From: Shewanella sp. Arc9-LZ | GTDB taxonomy: Bacteria > Pseudomonadota > Gammaproteobacteria > Enterobacterales > Shewanellaceae | Assembly (NCBI RefSeq): GCF_010092445.1 | Contig: NZ_CP048031.1 | Coordinates: 434,001-498,000, forward strand | Reading direction: 5' to 3' | Length of the DNA stretch: 64,000 bases | The notes under the pieces: model-generated | What the model saw: the letters and a program-made list of their open reading frames with translations, nothing else | What the model was told of the DNA's origin: nothing | Databases searched by the model: none | Shown: in pieces, positions 19,222-28,971 of the stretch | Layout: each line of letters starts with the position of its first letter | How positions within the stretch are numbered: the first letter of the stretch is position 1 | Program-made: the position numbers and the translations under genes

Positions 19222-20313
19222 ATGGACATAAAATATAATTTAAAATCAGCGTCAGAGCGCCGCACAGAGCCATTTAAGCCTGAAGGCGATGTGGGTTTCG
19301 GTAAGCTTCGTACTGATCACATGTTTTTGATGGATTATCGTGATGGTCAATGGTGCGATCCGCGCATAGTTCCTTACGGCCCGTTTGAAATGGCACCCGG
19401 TGCAATGTCATTGCATTATGGCCAATCAATTTTTGAAGGCGCTAAAGCCTTTATGCACGAAGATGGCGAGATTTACACCTTCCGCTTAAATAAAAACGCT
19501 GAGCGCATGAACCGTTCTGCCGATATCGTGTGTATTCCGAATATCGATGAAAGTATGCAAGTAAAGGCAATTAATGCCCTTATTGATGTTGACCGTTTGT
19601 GGTTCCCACAGCAACAAGGTGCGTGTTTATACATTCGACCTTTTATTTTTGCAACAGAAGATCGTTTGTCTGTTAGCCCTAGTCAGCAATATACATTCTG
19701 CGTCATGCTAAGCCCATCTGGAGCGTATTATGCCTCTGGGGTTAATAATGGTATTCGCTTGTTAATCAGTACTAAGTACCACCGTGCAGTATCTGGTGGT
19801 ACTGGTGCTTCAAAAGCTGCTGGTAACTATGCTGCTTCACTGCGTGCAGGTAAAGCCGCTGTAGAATATGGCGCATCGCAGGTATTGTATTTAGATTCAA
19901 CTAATACTCAAATTGAAGAAGCTGGCGCGATGAATCACTTTCACATTTTAAAAGATGGCACTGTGATTATTCCGACATTCACAGACACCATTTTAAAATC
20001 CATTACCTCTCAGTCCATTATGGAACTTGGGGATATGCTGGGTTGTGAAGTGAGACAAGAAACGGTGATGTTAGATAAATTCATTGCTGATATTGAAGCG
20101 GGTGAAATTATTGAAGCGGGTGGATTTGGTACTGCTGCGGTGGTATCGCCTGTCAGTTCATATATCTTCGAAGATGGTCGGGTTTTGACCGTTGGCGACG
20201 GTAAGGTAGGTCCTAATATTCAGCGTATTTATAAGCTGTTTACTGAGCTACAAAAAGGCAACGTTACTGCACCGCAAGGCTGGGTAAAACGCGTTGAACG
20301 TGTTGCACCGTAG
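19222..20313 (+). CDS. ilvE: branched-chain amino-acid aminotransferase, type II
   Basis: The product has 363 residues from the ATG at 19222 (AAGGTGG upstream). It is a PLP fold-type IV enzyme of the longer type II BCAT group. Motifs are SLHYGQSIFEGAKAF, the lysine region GGTGASKAAGNYAASL and IEEAGAMNHFHIL. It catalyses the last step of Ile, Leu and Val synthesis. It lies about 13 kb from ilvGMDA instead of inside that operon as in E. coli. Confidence 0.94.
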   Translation: MDIKYNLKSASERRTEPFKPEGDVGFGKLRTDHMFLMDYRDGQWCDPRIVPYGPFEMAPGAMSLHYGQSIFEGAKAFMHEDGEIYTFRLNKNAERMNRSADIVCIPNIDESMQVKAINALIDVDRLWFPQQQGACLYIRPFIFATEDRLSVSPSQQYTFCVMLSPSGAYYASGVNNGIRLLISTKYHRAVSGGTGASKAAGNYAASLRAGKAAVEYGASQVLYLDSTNTQIEEAGAMNHFHILKDGTVIIPTFTDTILKSITSQSIMELGDMLGCEVRQETVMLDKFIADIEAGEIIEAGGFGTAAVVSPVSSYIFEDGRVLTVGDGKVGPNIQRIYKLFTELQKGNVTAPQGWVKRVERVAP

Positions 20314-20314
20314 T

Positions 20315-20390
20315 TTATAGCTTATAGCTTATAGCTTATAGCTTATAGCTTATAGCTTATAGCTTATAGCTTATAGCTTATAGCTTATAG
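20315..20390 (+). repeat. 7-bp tandem repeat (TTATAGC), about 11 units
   Basis: TTATAGC is repeated without change from directly behind the ilvE stop to 20390, ending in a partial unit. It is a microsatellite-like array likely to vary in copy number by slippage, located between ilvE and its terminator. Confidence 0.97.
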
Positions 20391-20415
20391 TTTATTCAAT
20401 CAGTAAAATACACAT

Positions 20416-20438
20416 AAAAGCTCCTAAATGGAGCTTTT
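20416..20438. terminator. bidirectional terminator between ilvE and the GGDEF-EAL gene
   Basis: AAAAGCTCC/GGAGCTTTT with T-rich flanks on both strands, between convergent genes. Confidence 0.88.
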
Positions 20439-20446
20439 ATTTTGCC

Positions 20447-23400
20447 TTATGAATGACTAATCTTAACTTTGTCTTGCGTTAATAATGCAAGGCAATTAAC
20501 CGCACTCAGTGGTTTACTGAGCAAGAAGCCCTGTACTTGATCACACCCCCCCTCACGTAAGAAATTCAATTGCGCTTGGGTTTCAACACCTTCAGCAACA
20601 ACGTTAAGCTCTAAACTGTGTGCCAAGGTTATAATGGCGCTAGTGATGGCAGCATCGTCAGGATCTTCAGTTATATCACGTACAAATTCACGATCAATCT
20701 TCAAGGTATCAATTGGGAAGCGTTTCAAATAGCTTAAGCTTGAGTATCCGGTACCAAAGTCATCAATCGCAATGGTTAAGCCTAATGCTTTGAGTTGCGA
20801 TAGCACGGCAACGGAATCCTGTGGGTTACCCATAATCATCGATTCGGTTAATTCGAGTTCTAAGGCGCTTGCCGGTAATCCAGATACCGCTAATGCGACT
20901 TCTATGGTCGAAATGATATCGGCTTTCAATTGTCTGGCTGAAAGGTTAACGGCGACAGATATATGCTCAAAACCTTGTTGATGCCATTGCGCCAGTTGGT
21001 TACAGGCTTGTTGAATAGCCCATTGACCAATCTGATTGATGATGCCTGTTTCTTCCGCCAGCGGAATAAACTCAACCGGTGAAATAAAACCAAGTTCTGG
21101 GCTTTCCCAGCGCATTAACGCTTCCAGTCCGATAATTTTTTCAGTTTTTACATCGTATTTAGGTTGATAAACCAAATATAGCTCATTGTCTTGAATCGCT
21201 TTTTTAAGTCCGGCCTCTAACTGAACATGACGTGTAGCATATTGGTTTAATTGCTCGGTATAGAATTGGAAGTTATTGCGCCCCAGTGATTTTGCGTGAT
21301 ACATGGCGGTATCAGCATACTTAATCAATGAGGTGGTATCATCTGCATCTTCTGGGTACAAACTGATACCAATCGACGGTGATATAGTCAGTATTTTATC
21401 GTCAAGTAAAAAAGGTGTTTGAAAAGCGTGTAACACTTTTTCGGCAATAATGGTGGCGGCTTTCGTTTTGGCAACACCTTCTAAAATGATGGTAAATTCA
21501 TCTCCGCCTAAGCGTGCAACGGTATCGCCATCTCGTACAGCATTTTGCAGGCGATGCGCGACGGCTTTAAGCAGTAAATCACCGATGTGGTGGCCCATTG
21601 AGTCATTGATATGTTTAAATCGGTCAAGATCTAAAAATAACAATGCTACGATGCTATTGGCACGGTGTGCTTTCGTCACGGCTTGGTTGAGCCTGTCCTG
21701 GAATAAAGTGCGGTTAGGCAGTCCGGTCAGTGGATCAAAGTTAGCCAATACTCGTAAATCTTCTTCGGCTTTTTTACGGGCAGTAATATCGGTGAACACC
21801 GCCACAAAGTGGCTCGTTTCACCTTTATTATCGATAACTTGGTTAATTTCTAGCCATGCAAGAATACCGCGACGGTTGCGGGTTCTAATGTGAATTTCAC
21901 CGGCCCAATGTTTGTGTCTTAATAGCTGGGTTTCAACTGAGTTATAAAACTCGCGCGACTGCTTTCCCATGGTTAAAAACAAGAAATGCTTACCGACAAC
22001 ATCACGATGTTTAAAGCCAGTAATGCGACTAAAAGCTGGATTGATTGAGCGTATTTGATAGTCTAGTTCACCAACGACAACGGCTTCGTTCATACTAAAC
22101 AAGACTTGCGATGATAGCTTGAGTTCGTTTTCTGTGATTTTTCGGCTAGTAATGTCTTTATGAGTTCCAGCCATTCGCACTGGAATATTATTGCCATCAC
22201 GTTCAACAATTTGACCACGATCTAACACCCAAGCCCATTCTCCAGGTTTAGTTTCAACGCGATACTCTGCTTCAAAGAACTCACTTTCACCGTTAAGGTG
22301 ATCGTTAAGCAGTTTTTGCACTCGTGGTCGGTCTTCTGGATCAATATTTTTATTCAATAACTGATCTTTTAACGAAAAACTCATCGGCTCGATCATGTTA
22401 GTTCGATAGACTTTATCGTCTTTAATGTTCCAATCCCACATACCATCGCCAGAAGCCCAAAGTGCCAGTTTTAGACGCTCTTCAGAGGCGCGAATACTGT
22501 TGTCAAATTCACGTTGCTTGGCCTGTTTTTTCTTTCGGGCATAAAAAAACCAAACAATAATTAATAATCCGACCGTAATATACAGAATATAAGCTGTGTT
22601 GCTCATATACATTGGTGGCACTACTGACACGTTCACATTAAGTGTGTATTGGCTGTATCTATTCGTCCCTAGCGCATGACGAACCACTAACTTGTATTCA
22701 CCAGGTGGTAAGTTGGTATAGGTGATTTCGTTGCCATGGGATAATTCGCGCCAATCGTTGTCATAACCGTCTAAAAAGTAGCTAAAACGGCTTAATCCTG
22801 GGTAACTGAAATTGAGCGAGCCGACTTCAAAGCTGATGAGTTGTTGTTCATAAGGCATGATAATGCGCGGAGCATGGCTTAAGTCGCGAATAGGGTGTTG
22901 GGTTTCACCAATCGTGTATTTTGTCAGCGCCAGTTTGTTCTCAGACCTTTGGCTTGGAATAGTGCTTGGGTTAAATTGGTTAAGGCCTCGAATACCACCA
23001 AACCATAAGGTACCGTTAAGCTCTTTAAACTTAGCTGAACCATTAAATTCATTGGCTTGCAAACCTTCGAATTTATTATAAGAAATAAAGCTTTTATTAC
23101 TCGGGGTAAAACGTGAAATACCCGAGTTAGTACTCAGCCATAAATCGTGTTTTTCGTCTTCTAAAATCGCATAAACTGTATTACTGCTTTTGTCTGCGTT
23201 GACGTCCATTCTTTCAAATTTAAACGTGCCGTATTCTATTGTTAGCTTGTCTATACCACCATGTGTAGCCACCCAAAAGTCGCCATTTTCTGCTAACAAA
23301 AAGTCTCTGACACGATTGTCACTCAGACTGTAAGGGTTTTCTGAATCATGGCTCAAAAAGTCTAGTTTTTGTGCTTCAGCTGAAAGCCTTACCACTCCGC

Positions 23401-24973
23401 CCATAGTGCCTAGCCATAAATAACCTTGGCTAAAATAAAGTTTAATAATTTGGTATTTGAATGGCGAAAAATCAGCTTGAAAGCCGAAGTTATAAGCCAT
23501 CATGCGATTTGTATACTCAGAGATAAAATACAAACCTTGTGAGCTGGCTATCCATAAACGGTCTTTGTCATCAAAGGCTAAACTGCGGATTTGGGTATCG
23601 GCATAAAATTGTGCGTTTGCCGGTTTAATTTGCTGCAGGGTATTGCTCTTATCTAAGGTAAACAGCCCTACGTTGGTGGCAAACCATAGTAAACCTTGTT
23701 TATCTTGTTTAATGTCATGCACTATCAAGGATAATTGTTCTGTAGGTATCGCTAATGTTTTTGCAAATAAATCATTGATGTAATGATATTGGTTATCATC
23801 GGGGGCCAAATACTTAAGTCCAGCACCATCGGTGCCTATCCACAGGCGTTGCTGTGTGTCCCTGAAAATGACGCGGATCATGTTTGCCATGCCCGGAGCA
23901 TTGGTTTGGTAGTCGTAAAAATGGCTAAAATATTGATGGCTGAGATTTAGTTTATCGATGCCCGAATAACCTGTACCAATCCATAGGGTGCCGTTTTGAT
24001 CTAGCATTAGGCTTTGTAGTGTATTAGCACTGATGGAATTGAGTTTTTGCGGATCATGTTTATAAAGCGTGCTGTGCCACTTGCCACCCATAAAATCGAG
24101 TTTGAATAAACCGGTATTGTTGCCGATAGCAAAAATTTGATTGGCATTAACCACGATAAAATCAATTATCTTACGGTTATCGCCAAAACTATCATCATGC
24201 GACCATATCAGTTCTTTTTTATGGGTATCGAGATTGTAGCGCCAAATTTGGTTGTCGATGGCCAGCCAGACGGAATAAACAGAGCTGGATTTGATTTGGT
24301 TTACCGTCATATTGAGCGGGATATCAAGCCGAATAATAGTATTACTATCAATGGCAAATGTGCCATGTGATTGAGTGCCAACGACAATGTATTTATCGTC
24401 AATATTGGCAATGCTGGTAATATTGGGCGTGATATTATTGCCTAAACTGACGAGAATAATTTTTTCGGTTTTTAAAGATAGTATGTACAAACCCGAACGA
24501 GTACCTACCCATAAGGTATCGCCAATCACGGCAAGATGGGTTACCTGAAGTTCAGTTAAGCCTTGGGGTTGTTTAAACGCAGTAAACTCCCCTGTAGTAA
24601 GGTTAAATCGATTGAGTCCATTGTTGAAGGTGCCTATCCATAAATCGCCGTCAGGTGACTGCAAAATATCAGTAATTAAATTGCCTGAAATAGAGTTGGT
24701 ATTTTTTGGCTGTTTTAAGTATAAATCAAACTCAACACCATTATAGCTGTGTAGACCGTCTTGAGTCCCTATCCAAAGCATTCCTGAGCTGTCCATAAAC
24801 AGACGAGTAATCGAGTTTTGATTAAGGTCCCCTTCGGTACTGAAATGGTCAAATTTTACTTCGGTTAAGCTGTCATAAGGATCATTTTTTTGCGCTGAAA
24901 CAGACACTGAAAAACTCAATGTTATGACTAAAATTAGCCAGTGTGTTAAAAGCGTGAATGCACGAAAATTCAA
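20447..24973 (-). CDS. membrane-bound two-component-propeller / PAS / GGDEF / EAL sensor protein
   Basis: This is a 1508-residue protein. It has a signal sequence (LILVITLSFSVSVSA) and about 14 periplasmic propeller blades with Reg_prop motifs such as LWIGTQDGL and LWIGTFNNGL (residues 35-700). A Y_Y_Y domain (YTNLPPGEYKL) and one transmembrane helix near residue 798 follow. The cytoplasmic part has two PAS/PAC domains (840-1075), GGDEF with intact LGGDEF (about 1155) and EAL with intact EALMRW (about 1286). Both active-site motifs are intact, so it may make and break cyclic-di-GMP in response to a periplasmic ligand, possibly a carbohydrate. It stands alone. Confidence 0.93.
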   Translation of the reverse strand: MNFRAFTLLTHWLILVITLSFSVSVSAQKNDPYDSLTEVKFDHFSTEGDLNQNSITRLFMDSSGMLWIGTQDGLHSYNGVEFDLYLKQPKNTNSISGNLITDILQSPDGDLWIGTFNNGLNRFNLTTGEFTAFKQPQGLTELQVTHLAVIGDTLWVGTRSGLYILSLKTEKIILVSLGNNITPNITSIANIDDKYIVVGTQSHGTFAIDSNTIIRLDIPLNMTVNQIKSSSVYSVWLAIDNQIWRYNLDTHKKELIWSHDDSFGDNRKIIDFIVVNANQIFAIGNNTGLFKLDFMGGKWHSTLYKHDPQKLNSISANTLQSLMLDQNGTLWIGTGYSGIDKLNLSHQYFSHFYDYQTNAPGMANMIRVIFRDTQQRLWIGTDGAGLKYLAPDDNQYHYINDLFAKTLAIPTEQLSLIVHDIKQDKQGLLWFATNVGLFTLDKSNTLQQIKPANAQFYADTQIRSLAFDDKDRLWIASSQGLYFISEYTNRMMAYNFGFQADFSPFKYQIIKLYFSQGYLWLGTMGGVVRLSAEAQKLDFLSHDSENPYSLSDNRVRDFLLAENGDFWVATHGGIDKLTIEYGTFKFERMDVNADKSSNTVYAILEDEKHDLWLSTNSGISRFTPSNKSFISYNKFEGLQANEFNGSAKFKELNGTLWFGGIRGLNQFNPSTIPSQRSENKLALTKYTIGETQHPIRDLSHAPRIIMPYEQQLISFEVGSLNFSYPGLSRFSYFLDGYDNDWRELSHGNEITYTNLPPGEYKLVVRHALGTNRYSQYTLNVNVSVVPPMYMSNTAYILYITVGLLIIVWFFYARKKKQAKQREFDNSIRASEERLKLALWASGDGMWDWNIKDDKVYRTNMIEPMSFSLKDQLLNKNIDPEDRPRVQKLLNDHLNGESEFFEAEYRVETKPGEWAWVLDRGQIVERDGNNIPVRMAGTHKDITSRKITENELKLSSQVLFSMNEAVVVGELDYQIRSINPAFSRITGFKHRDVVGKHFLFLTMGKQSREFYNSVETQLLRHKHWAGEIHIRTRNRRGILAWLEINQVIDNKGETSHFVAVFTDITARKKAEEDLRVLANFDPLTGLPNRTLFQDRLNQAVTKAHRANSIVALLFLDLDRFKHINDSMGHHIGDLLLKAVAHRLQNAVRDGDTVARLGGDEFTIILEGVAKTKAATIIAEKVLHAFQTPFLLDDKILTISPSIGISLYPEDADDTTSLIKYADTAMYHAKSLGRNNFQFYTEQLNQYATRHVQLEAGLKKAIQDNELYLVYQPKYDVKTEKIIGLEALMRWESPELGFISPVEFIPLAEETGIINQIGQWAIQQACNQLAQWHQQGFEHISVAVNLSARQLKADIISTIEVALAVSGLPASALELELTESMIMGNPQDSVAVLSQLKALGLTIAIDDFGTGYSSLSYLKRFPIDTLKIDREFVRDITEDPDDAAITSAIITLAHSLELNVVAEGVETQAQLNFLREGGCDQVQGFLLSKPLSAVNCLALLTQDKVKISHS

Positions 24974-25193
24974 ATTTCACCTATAAAAAATTTATTGGAA
25001 AGGCTGTGACAACTTTCAATTATATTAACAATAAAACCCGACATTAAGTCTTACACATTCAATTGTTAATTAATTTTATCAATTGAGTTATCGATAAACT
25101 CTTTTTCCTTATAAAACTGACAGTTTTACACCTCTAACGCAACAGAAAATCGTCATTTGTCGGTTTTATGACAGTTTAACCTCTTCAATGCAG

Positions 25194-26099
25194 TTACTGC
25201 TGTCGGTAAGCTTTTATTATGTCATCTATTTGCTGATCTTTTTCAAGCCAAAGCTGATTTAACCACCGCTGAAATTCGACACGAGTTTCTGGGCTTGAAA
25301 AGTAGACCTCTGAGTCCACTTTGGGTACTGGCAGAGTTTCAATACGGATCACCACTTTTTTAGTGCGTCCGTGCATCACATTCGCCAATACTTTTTCCGA
25401 GGTTTCAGGATAAACCAAGGTGATATTTAGCAGGCCGGTAAACTGTTCGCCCATTGCTGAGAGTGTAAAAGCTATCCCACTGGCTTTAGGACGTAATAAA
25501 TGGCGATAAGGTGAATTCTGACGTAGTCGTTTTTCTTCGGTAAACCGACTGCCTTCAACATAATTAATAATCGATGTAGGCATGTCCTTAAAACGCTCGC
25601 AAGCTTTGCGGGTTGTTTGCAGATCTTTGCCTTTCAATTTAGGATTTTTTTTCAGTTTTGCTGCACTCGTACGATCCATAAACGGCATGTCGAGCGCCCA
25701 GCAACCTAAGCCCATTATTGGTACATATAATAGTTCTTTTTTTAAAAAGAACTTCAACATTGGAATATGGTTACGCAATAAATACGTTTGGGCTGCAATA
25801 TCAAAGCCACTGACATGGTTACTGATCAGTAAATACCAACCGTTTGGGTCGAGTTTATCTAACCCTTTTACATCCCATTCAATGTTGGATATCAAATATA
25901 AAATACCGCCATTGCATGTGGCCCATGACCACATAAAACGGTTCATTATTCGCGTTAATAATCGGCGAGCAGGCAAGAACGGCAGTAATAATTTAGCCAC
26001 ACCGCCAATGGTTAATAATGAGCTCCATACAATGGTATTGATGATCAATAGCGTCAGACTGATAATAAACAGTATTGGACCAGGTAAAAAAGCCAGCAT
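25194..26099 (-). CDS. lysophospholipid acyltransferase family protein (YihG-like), copy 1
   Basis: This 301-residue inner-membrane protein has the acyltransferase box NHVSGFD (NHx4D with one change, about residue 93) and the VEGSRFT motif that binds the glycerol phosphate. It belongs to the 1-acyl-glycerol-3-phosphate acyltransferase superfamily. It is clearly paralogous to the next gene: both share FFLKKELL/FFLKQELI, KLKKNPKLKGKD/QLRKNPKLKGKD and LRPKASGIAFTLSAMGE. It starts six bases after the stop of that gene, so the two form an operon. Confidence 0.88.
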   Translation of the reverse strand: MLAFLPGPILFIISLTLLIINTIVWSSLLTIGGVAKLLLPFLPARRLLTRIMNRFMWSWATCNGGILYLISNIEWDVKGLDKLDPNGWYLLISNHVSGFDIAAQTYLLRNHIPMLKFFLKKELLYVPIMGLGCWALDMPFMDRTSAAKLKKNPKLKGKDLQTTRKACERFKDMPTSIINYVEGSRFTEEKRLRQNSPYRHLLRPKASGIAFTLSAMGEQFTGLLNITLVYPETSEKVLANVMHGRTKKVVIRIETLPVPKVDSEVYFSSPETRVEFQRWLNQLWLEKDQQIDDIIKAYRQQ

Positions 26100-26105
26100 A
26101 TTTTG

Positions 26106-27002
26106 TTAACCCTCTTGTTTTGCTTGTGACGCAAAATTTTGTAACTGCAGGTCTTTATCTAGCCAAAGTTGATTGAGCTGCTCTTGAAATTCAATTTTAA
26201 ATTCGCGATCTTTTAGGTAATCACCACGCATACGCTGAGGAATATCAGTGATTTTAATGTCCACTCTTACCTCTGATAATCCACCACAAATATAGTGCCA
26301 ATAAGTCGGTACGGTATCTGGATAATATATGGTGACATTAACCAGTTTATTAATGTGCTCTCCCATAGCGGATAATGCGAATGCCATTCCTCCAGCCTTA
26401 GGTTTTAGAAGGTGCTGAAAAGGCGAGCCTTGTTTATCATGTTTAGCTGCCGTAAAACGAGTGCCTTCAACAAAGTTCATAATACTCACAGGTTTCGTTT
26501 TAAATTTTTCACATGCTTTACGAGTAATCTCGATATCTTTACCTTTCAATTTAGGATTTTTTCGCAACTGTGATGTGCTGTAACGGCGCATAAATGGAAA
26601 GTCTAATGCCCACCAAGCGAGGCCAAGTACTGGGACAAAAATCAGTTCTTGTTTGAGGAAAAACTTTAAAAAGGGAATTTTGCGGTTAAATACTCGCTGT
26701 AAAATGAGGATGTCGACCCACGATTGATGGTTAGCAATAACCATGTACCATTCTTGTTCAGAAAAAGATTGGTCGCCAGTGACATTGATACGCATTGGAT
26801 GAAAAATTGATTCTACTATCGTATTGACACTGATCCATGCAGTAGCGCAATTATCGAGAATATAACTACATATTTTTTGACAAATGCCAATCGGGATCAA
26901 TTTTACAATACTGAACGCCAAGATAGGGATGGTCCAAAAAATGGTATTAAATAAATAGCATAAGAATGCAATTGAACCTTTGATTTTCGAAAGCAGCGAC
27001 AT
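26106..27002 (-). CDS. lysophospholipid acyltransferase family protein (YihG-like), copy 2
   Basis: This 298-residue membrane protein has the catalytic NHQSWVD box (NHx4D) and VEGTRFT. It is closer to E. coli YihG than copy 1, because its box is the typical one. It is first in a two-gene operon with its paralogue. Such enzymes remodel membrane phospholipid acyl chains, which could matter for cold adaptation; that last point is inference. Confidence 0.88.
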   Translation of the reverse strand: MSLLSKIKGSIAFLCYLFNTIFWTIPILAFSIVKLIPIGICQKICSYILDNCATAWISVNTIVESIFHPMRINVTGDQSFSEQEWYMVIANHQSWVDILILQRVFNRKIPFLKFFLKQELIFVPVLGLAWWALDFPFMRRYSTSQLRKNPKLKGKDIEITRKACEKFKTKPVSIMNFVEGTRFTAAKHDKQGSPFQHLLKPKAGGMAFALSAMGEHINKLVNVTIYYPDTVPTYWHYICGGLSEVRVDIKITDIPQRMRGDYLKDREFKIEFQEQLNQLWLDKDLQLQNFASQAKQEG

Positions 27003-27081
27003 TTTTCTCTCCTATTAAGCGGAGGGCTATGTTACTCGTAGTCGCAGTTTTGCTCAATCTATACGATAGGTTAAATTACGT

Positions 27082-28605
27082 TTATTGCTGATTCAATTTT
27101 GCCAGTAATCGATCCATGGCCCTATAACCAAGGGCTTGAGCTATGTGACTGCGCTCAGTTGTAGGGGATTGCTGTAAGTCGGCAATGGTACGAGATACCC
27201 GTTGAATCCGATGAAAACTACGTACAGACAATCCTAAGCTCACGACACTTTGTTCCAAAAAAGCGAGATCTGGTTGAGTTATAGCGCCATCTTGTTTGAG
27301 TTGTTTTGGGGTTAATTCACTGTTTAATACCCCAGCGCGGCTGAGTTGTAGATCGCGTGCTTGTTTGACTCGTTTAGCTATTTCAACGCTGGACTCACTG
27401 GGTTGGTGTTGTTGGGTTAAGGTGCCAGCAGGAAGTTTAGGAACATCTACGGTTAAATCGAAGCGGTCTAAAAACGGCCCAGATAAACGTGATAAGTAAC
27501 GCTGAATTTGATCCGGGGTCGAACGTGCGCGCTCCGTATCACCACAAGGGCTTGGGTTCATTGCGGCAATGAGTTGAAATCGACTTAAGAAGGTCAATTT
27601 TGCTGCCGCACGTGAAATCTCAACTTGACCCGTTTCCAAAGGTTCTCGAAGACAATCTAGTACCTTTCGAGGAAACTCTGCTATTTCATCAAGAAATAAT
27701 ATTCCACGGTGCGCCAATGATATCTCACCTGGTTTGGGATGGCTGCCGCCGCCAATAAGTGCAATAGATGATGATGTATGATGCGGCGAGCGAAAAGGGC
27801 GGTTAAGGAAGTTTTGCGGTTGTACATGTAATCCGGCGACAGAATGAATCGCTGCCACTTCAATGGCTTCATCGTAAGTGAGCTTGGGCAGCAATGGAAT
27901 AATTCGATTGGCTAACATACTTTTCCCCGTCCCTGGGGGGCCAATAAATAGCATGTTATGTCCTCCGGCTGCGGCGATTTCAAGCCCGTGTTTTGCCTGA
28001 TATTGGCCAATAACATCGCTCATGCATAGCGATGATTGCACCAGAGGTTCTTCTTCAATCCACTCGGGTAAGGTATCGAGTAACGGTAATTGTGCTTGGC
28101 CATGTAGGAATGCCGCCAAGTTTTGCAAGTGAGCGACAAAATAACTGTGCTTATAGCCAACCAGCTCTGCTTCATGTCTATTTTCGATGGGCATAAAAAA
28201 ATGGTGCTGATCATTACGTGCCGCAATAATGGCTGGCAATAATCCACTGCAAGGTCTAATTTGCCCAGAAAGAGCCAGCTCACCAACAAACTCGCATTGG
28301 TGTAACGCTTTAGCTGGAACTTGATTTGATGCGGCGAGAATACCGACTGCAATAGGCAAATCATAGCGGCCACCTTGTTTTGGTAAATCTGCTGGGGCTA
28401 GGTTGACGGTAATTCTTTTTTGAGGGAATTCAAATCCCGCATTAATCAACGCACTTCTGACACGCTCTTTGGCTTCTTTGACAGAAGTTTCTGGCAGTCC
28501 GACTAGATTAAATGCGGGTAAACCGTTGCTTAAATGAACTTCAACAGTGACTCTTGGCGCTTCTACACCACAACTTGCTCGAGTAAATACACAGGCTATC
28601 GCCAT
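27082..28605 (-). CDS. comM: YifB/ComM family Mg-chelatase-like AAA+ ATPase
   Basis: The product has 507 residues from the ATG at 28603-28605, with AAGGAA upstream. An N-terminal Lon-like/ChlI domain (VEVHLSNGLPAFNLVGLPETSVKEAKERV) is followed by an AAA+ core with Walker A GPPGTGKSMLANR (about residue 225). Walker B is ILFLDEIAEF, and a C-terminal Mg_chelatase_C domain closes it. ComM-type proteins are hexameric helicases that extend branch migration during natural transformation. Competence in this organism is not shown by the window. Confidence 0.92.
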   Translation of the reverse strand: MAIACVFTRASCGVEAPRVTVEVHLSNGLPAFNLVGLPETSVKEAKERVRSALINAGFEFPQKRITVNLAPADLPKQGGRYDLPIAVGILAASNQVPAKALHQCEFVGELALSGQIRPCSGLLPAIIAARNDQHHFFMPIENRHEAELVGYKHSYFVAHLQNLAAFLHGQAQLPLLDTLPEWIEEEPLVQSSLCMSDVIGQYQAKHGLEIAAAGGHNMLFIGPPGTGKSMLANRIIPLLPKLTYDEAIEVAAIHSVAGLHVQPQNFLNRPFRSPHHTSSSIALIGGGSHPKPGEISLAHRGILFLDEIAEFPRKVLDCLREPLETGQVEISRAAAKLTFLSRFQLIAAMNPSPCGDTERARSTPDQIQRYLSRLSGPFLDRFDLTVDVPKLPAGTLTQQHQPSESSVEIAKRVKQARDLQLSRAGVLNSELTPKQLKQDGAITQPDLAFLEQSVVSLGLSVRSFHRIQRVSRTIADLQQSPTTERSHIAQALGYRAMDRLLAKLNQQ

Positions 28606-28971
28606 CAACAATTCCTTTTGTTTGAATAATATACAAATGAAGAGGTGGTTACAGTTTAGCAGTGATGTTTTTTTTTGCGTGATAAAGGCTAAATAAGTGA
28701 GATAAAGTTGTGCTTGTAAGCTAGTTTAAATGACTGATGTTGAGTAGAATACCGTCGCTTTATCGTTCACAAGGACCGATTATAAATAGGTCTGTTGTCG
28801 TGAAACACTATAATGATATTCCATCACTCGTTATTTCTATCTGTATTGAATCATTAGCCTTATTAATTTGAATGTTAATAAATGGCTGAGGTCTTGCAGT
28901 TGCCCATTTTGCAACAAAGATATGTACATACATTCCTGATATTTTGGCTAGTATTCAGGTAAAGGTAAACT
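28606..28971. other. divergent intergenic region between comM and paeA
   Basis: This 366-bp AT-rich region must hold promoters for two divergent genes. No specific operator or structured element was recognised. Confidence 0.5.
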
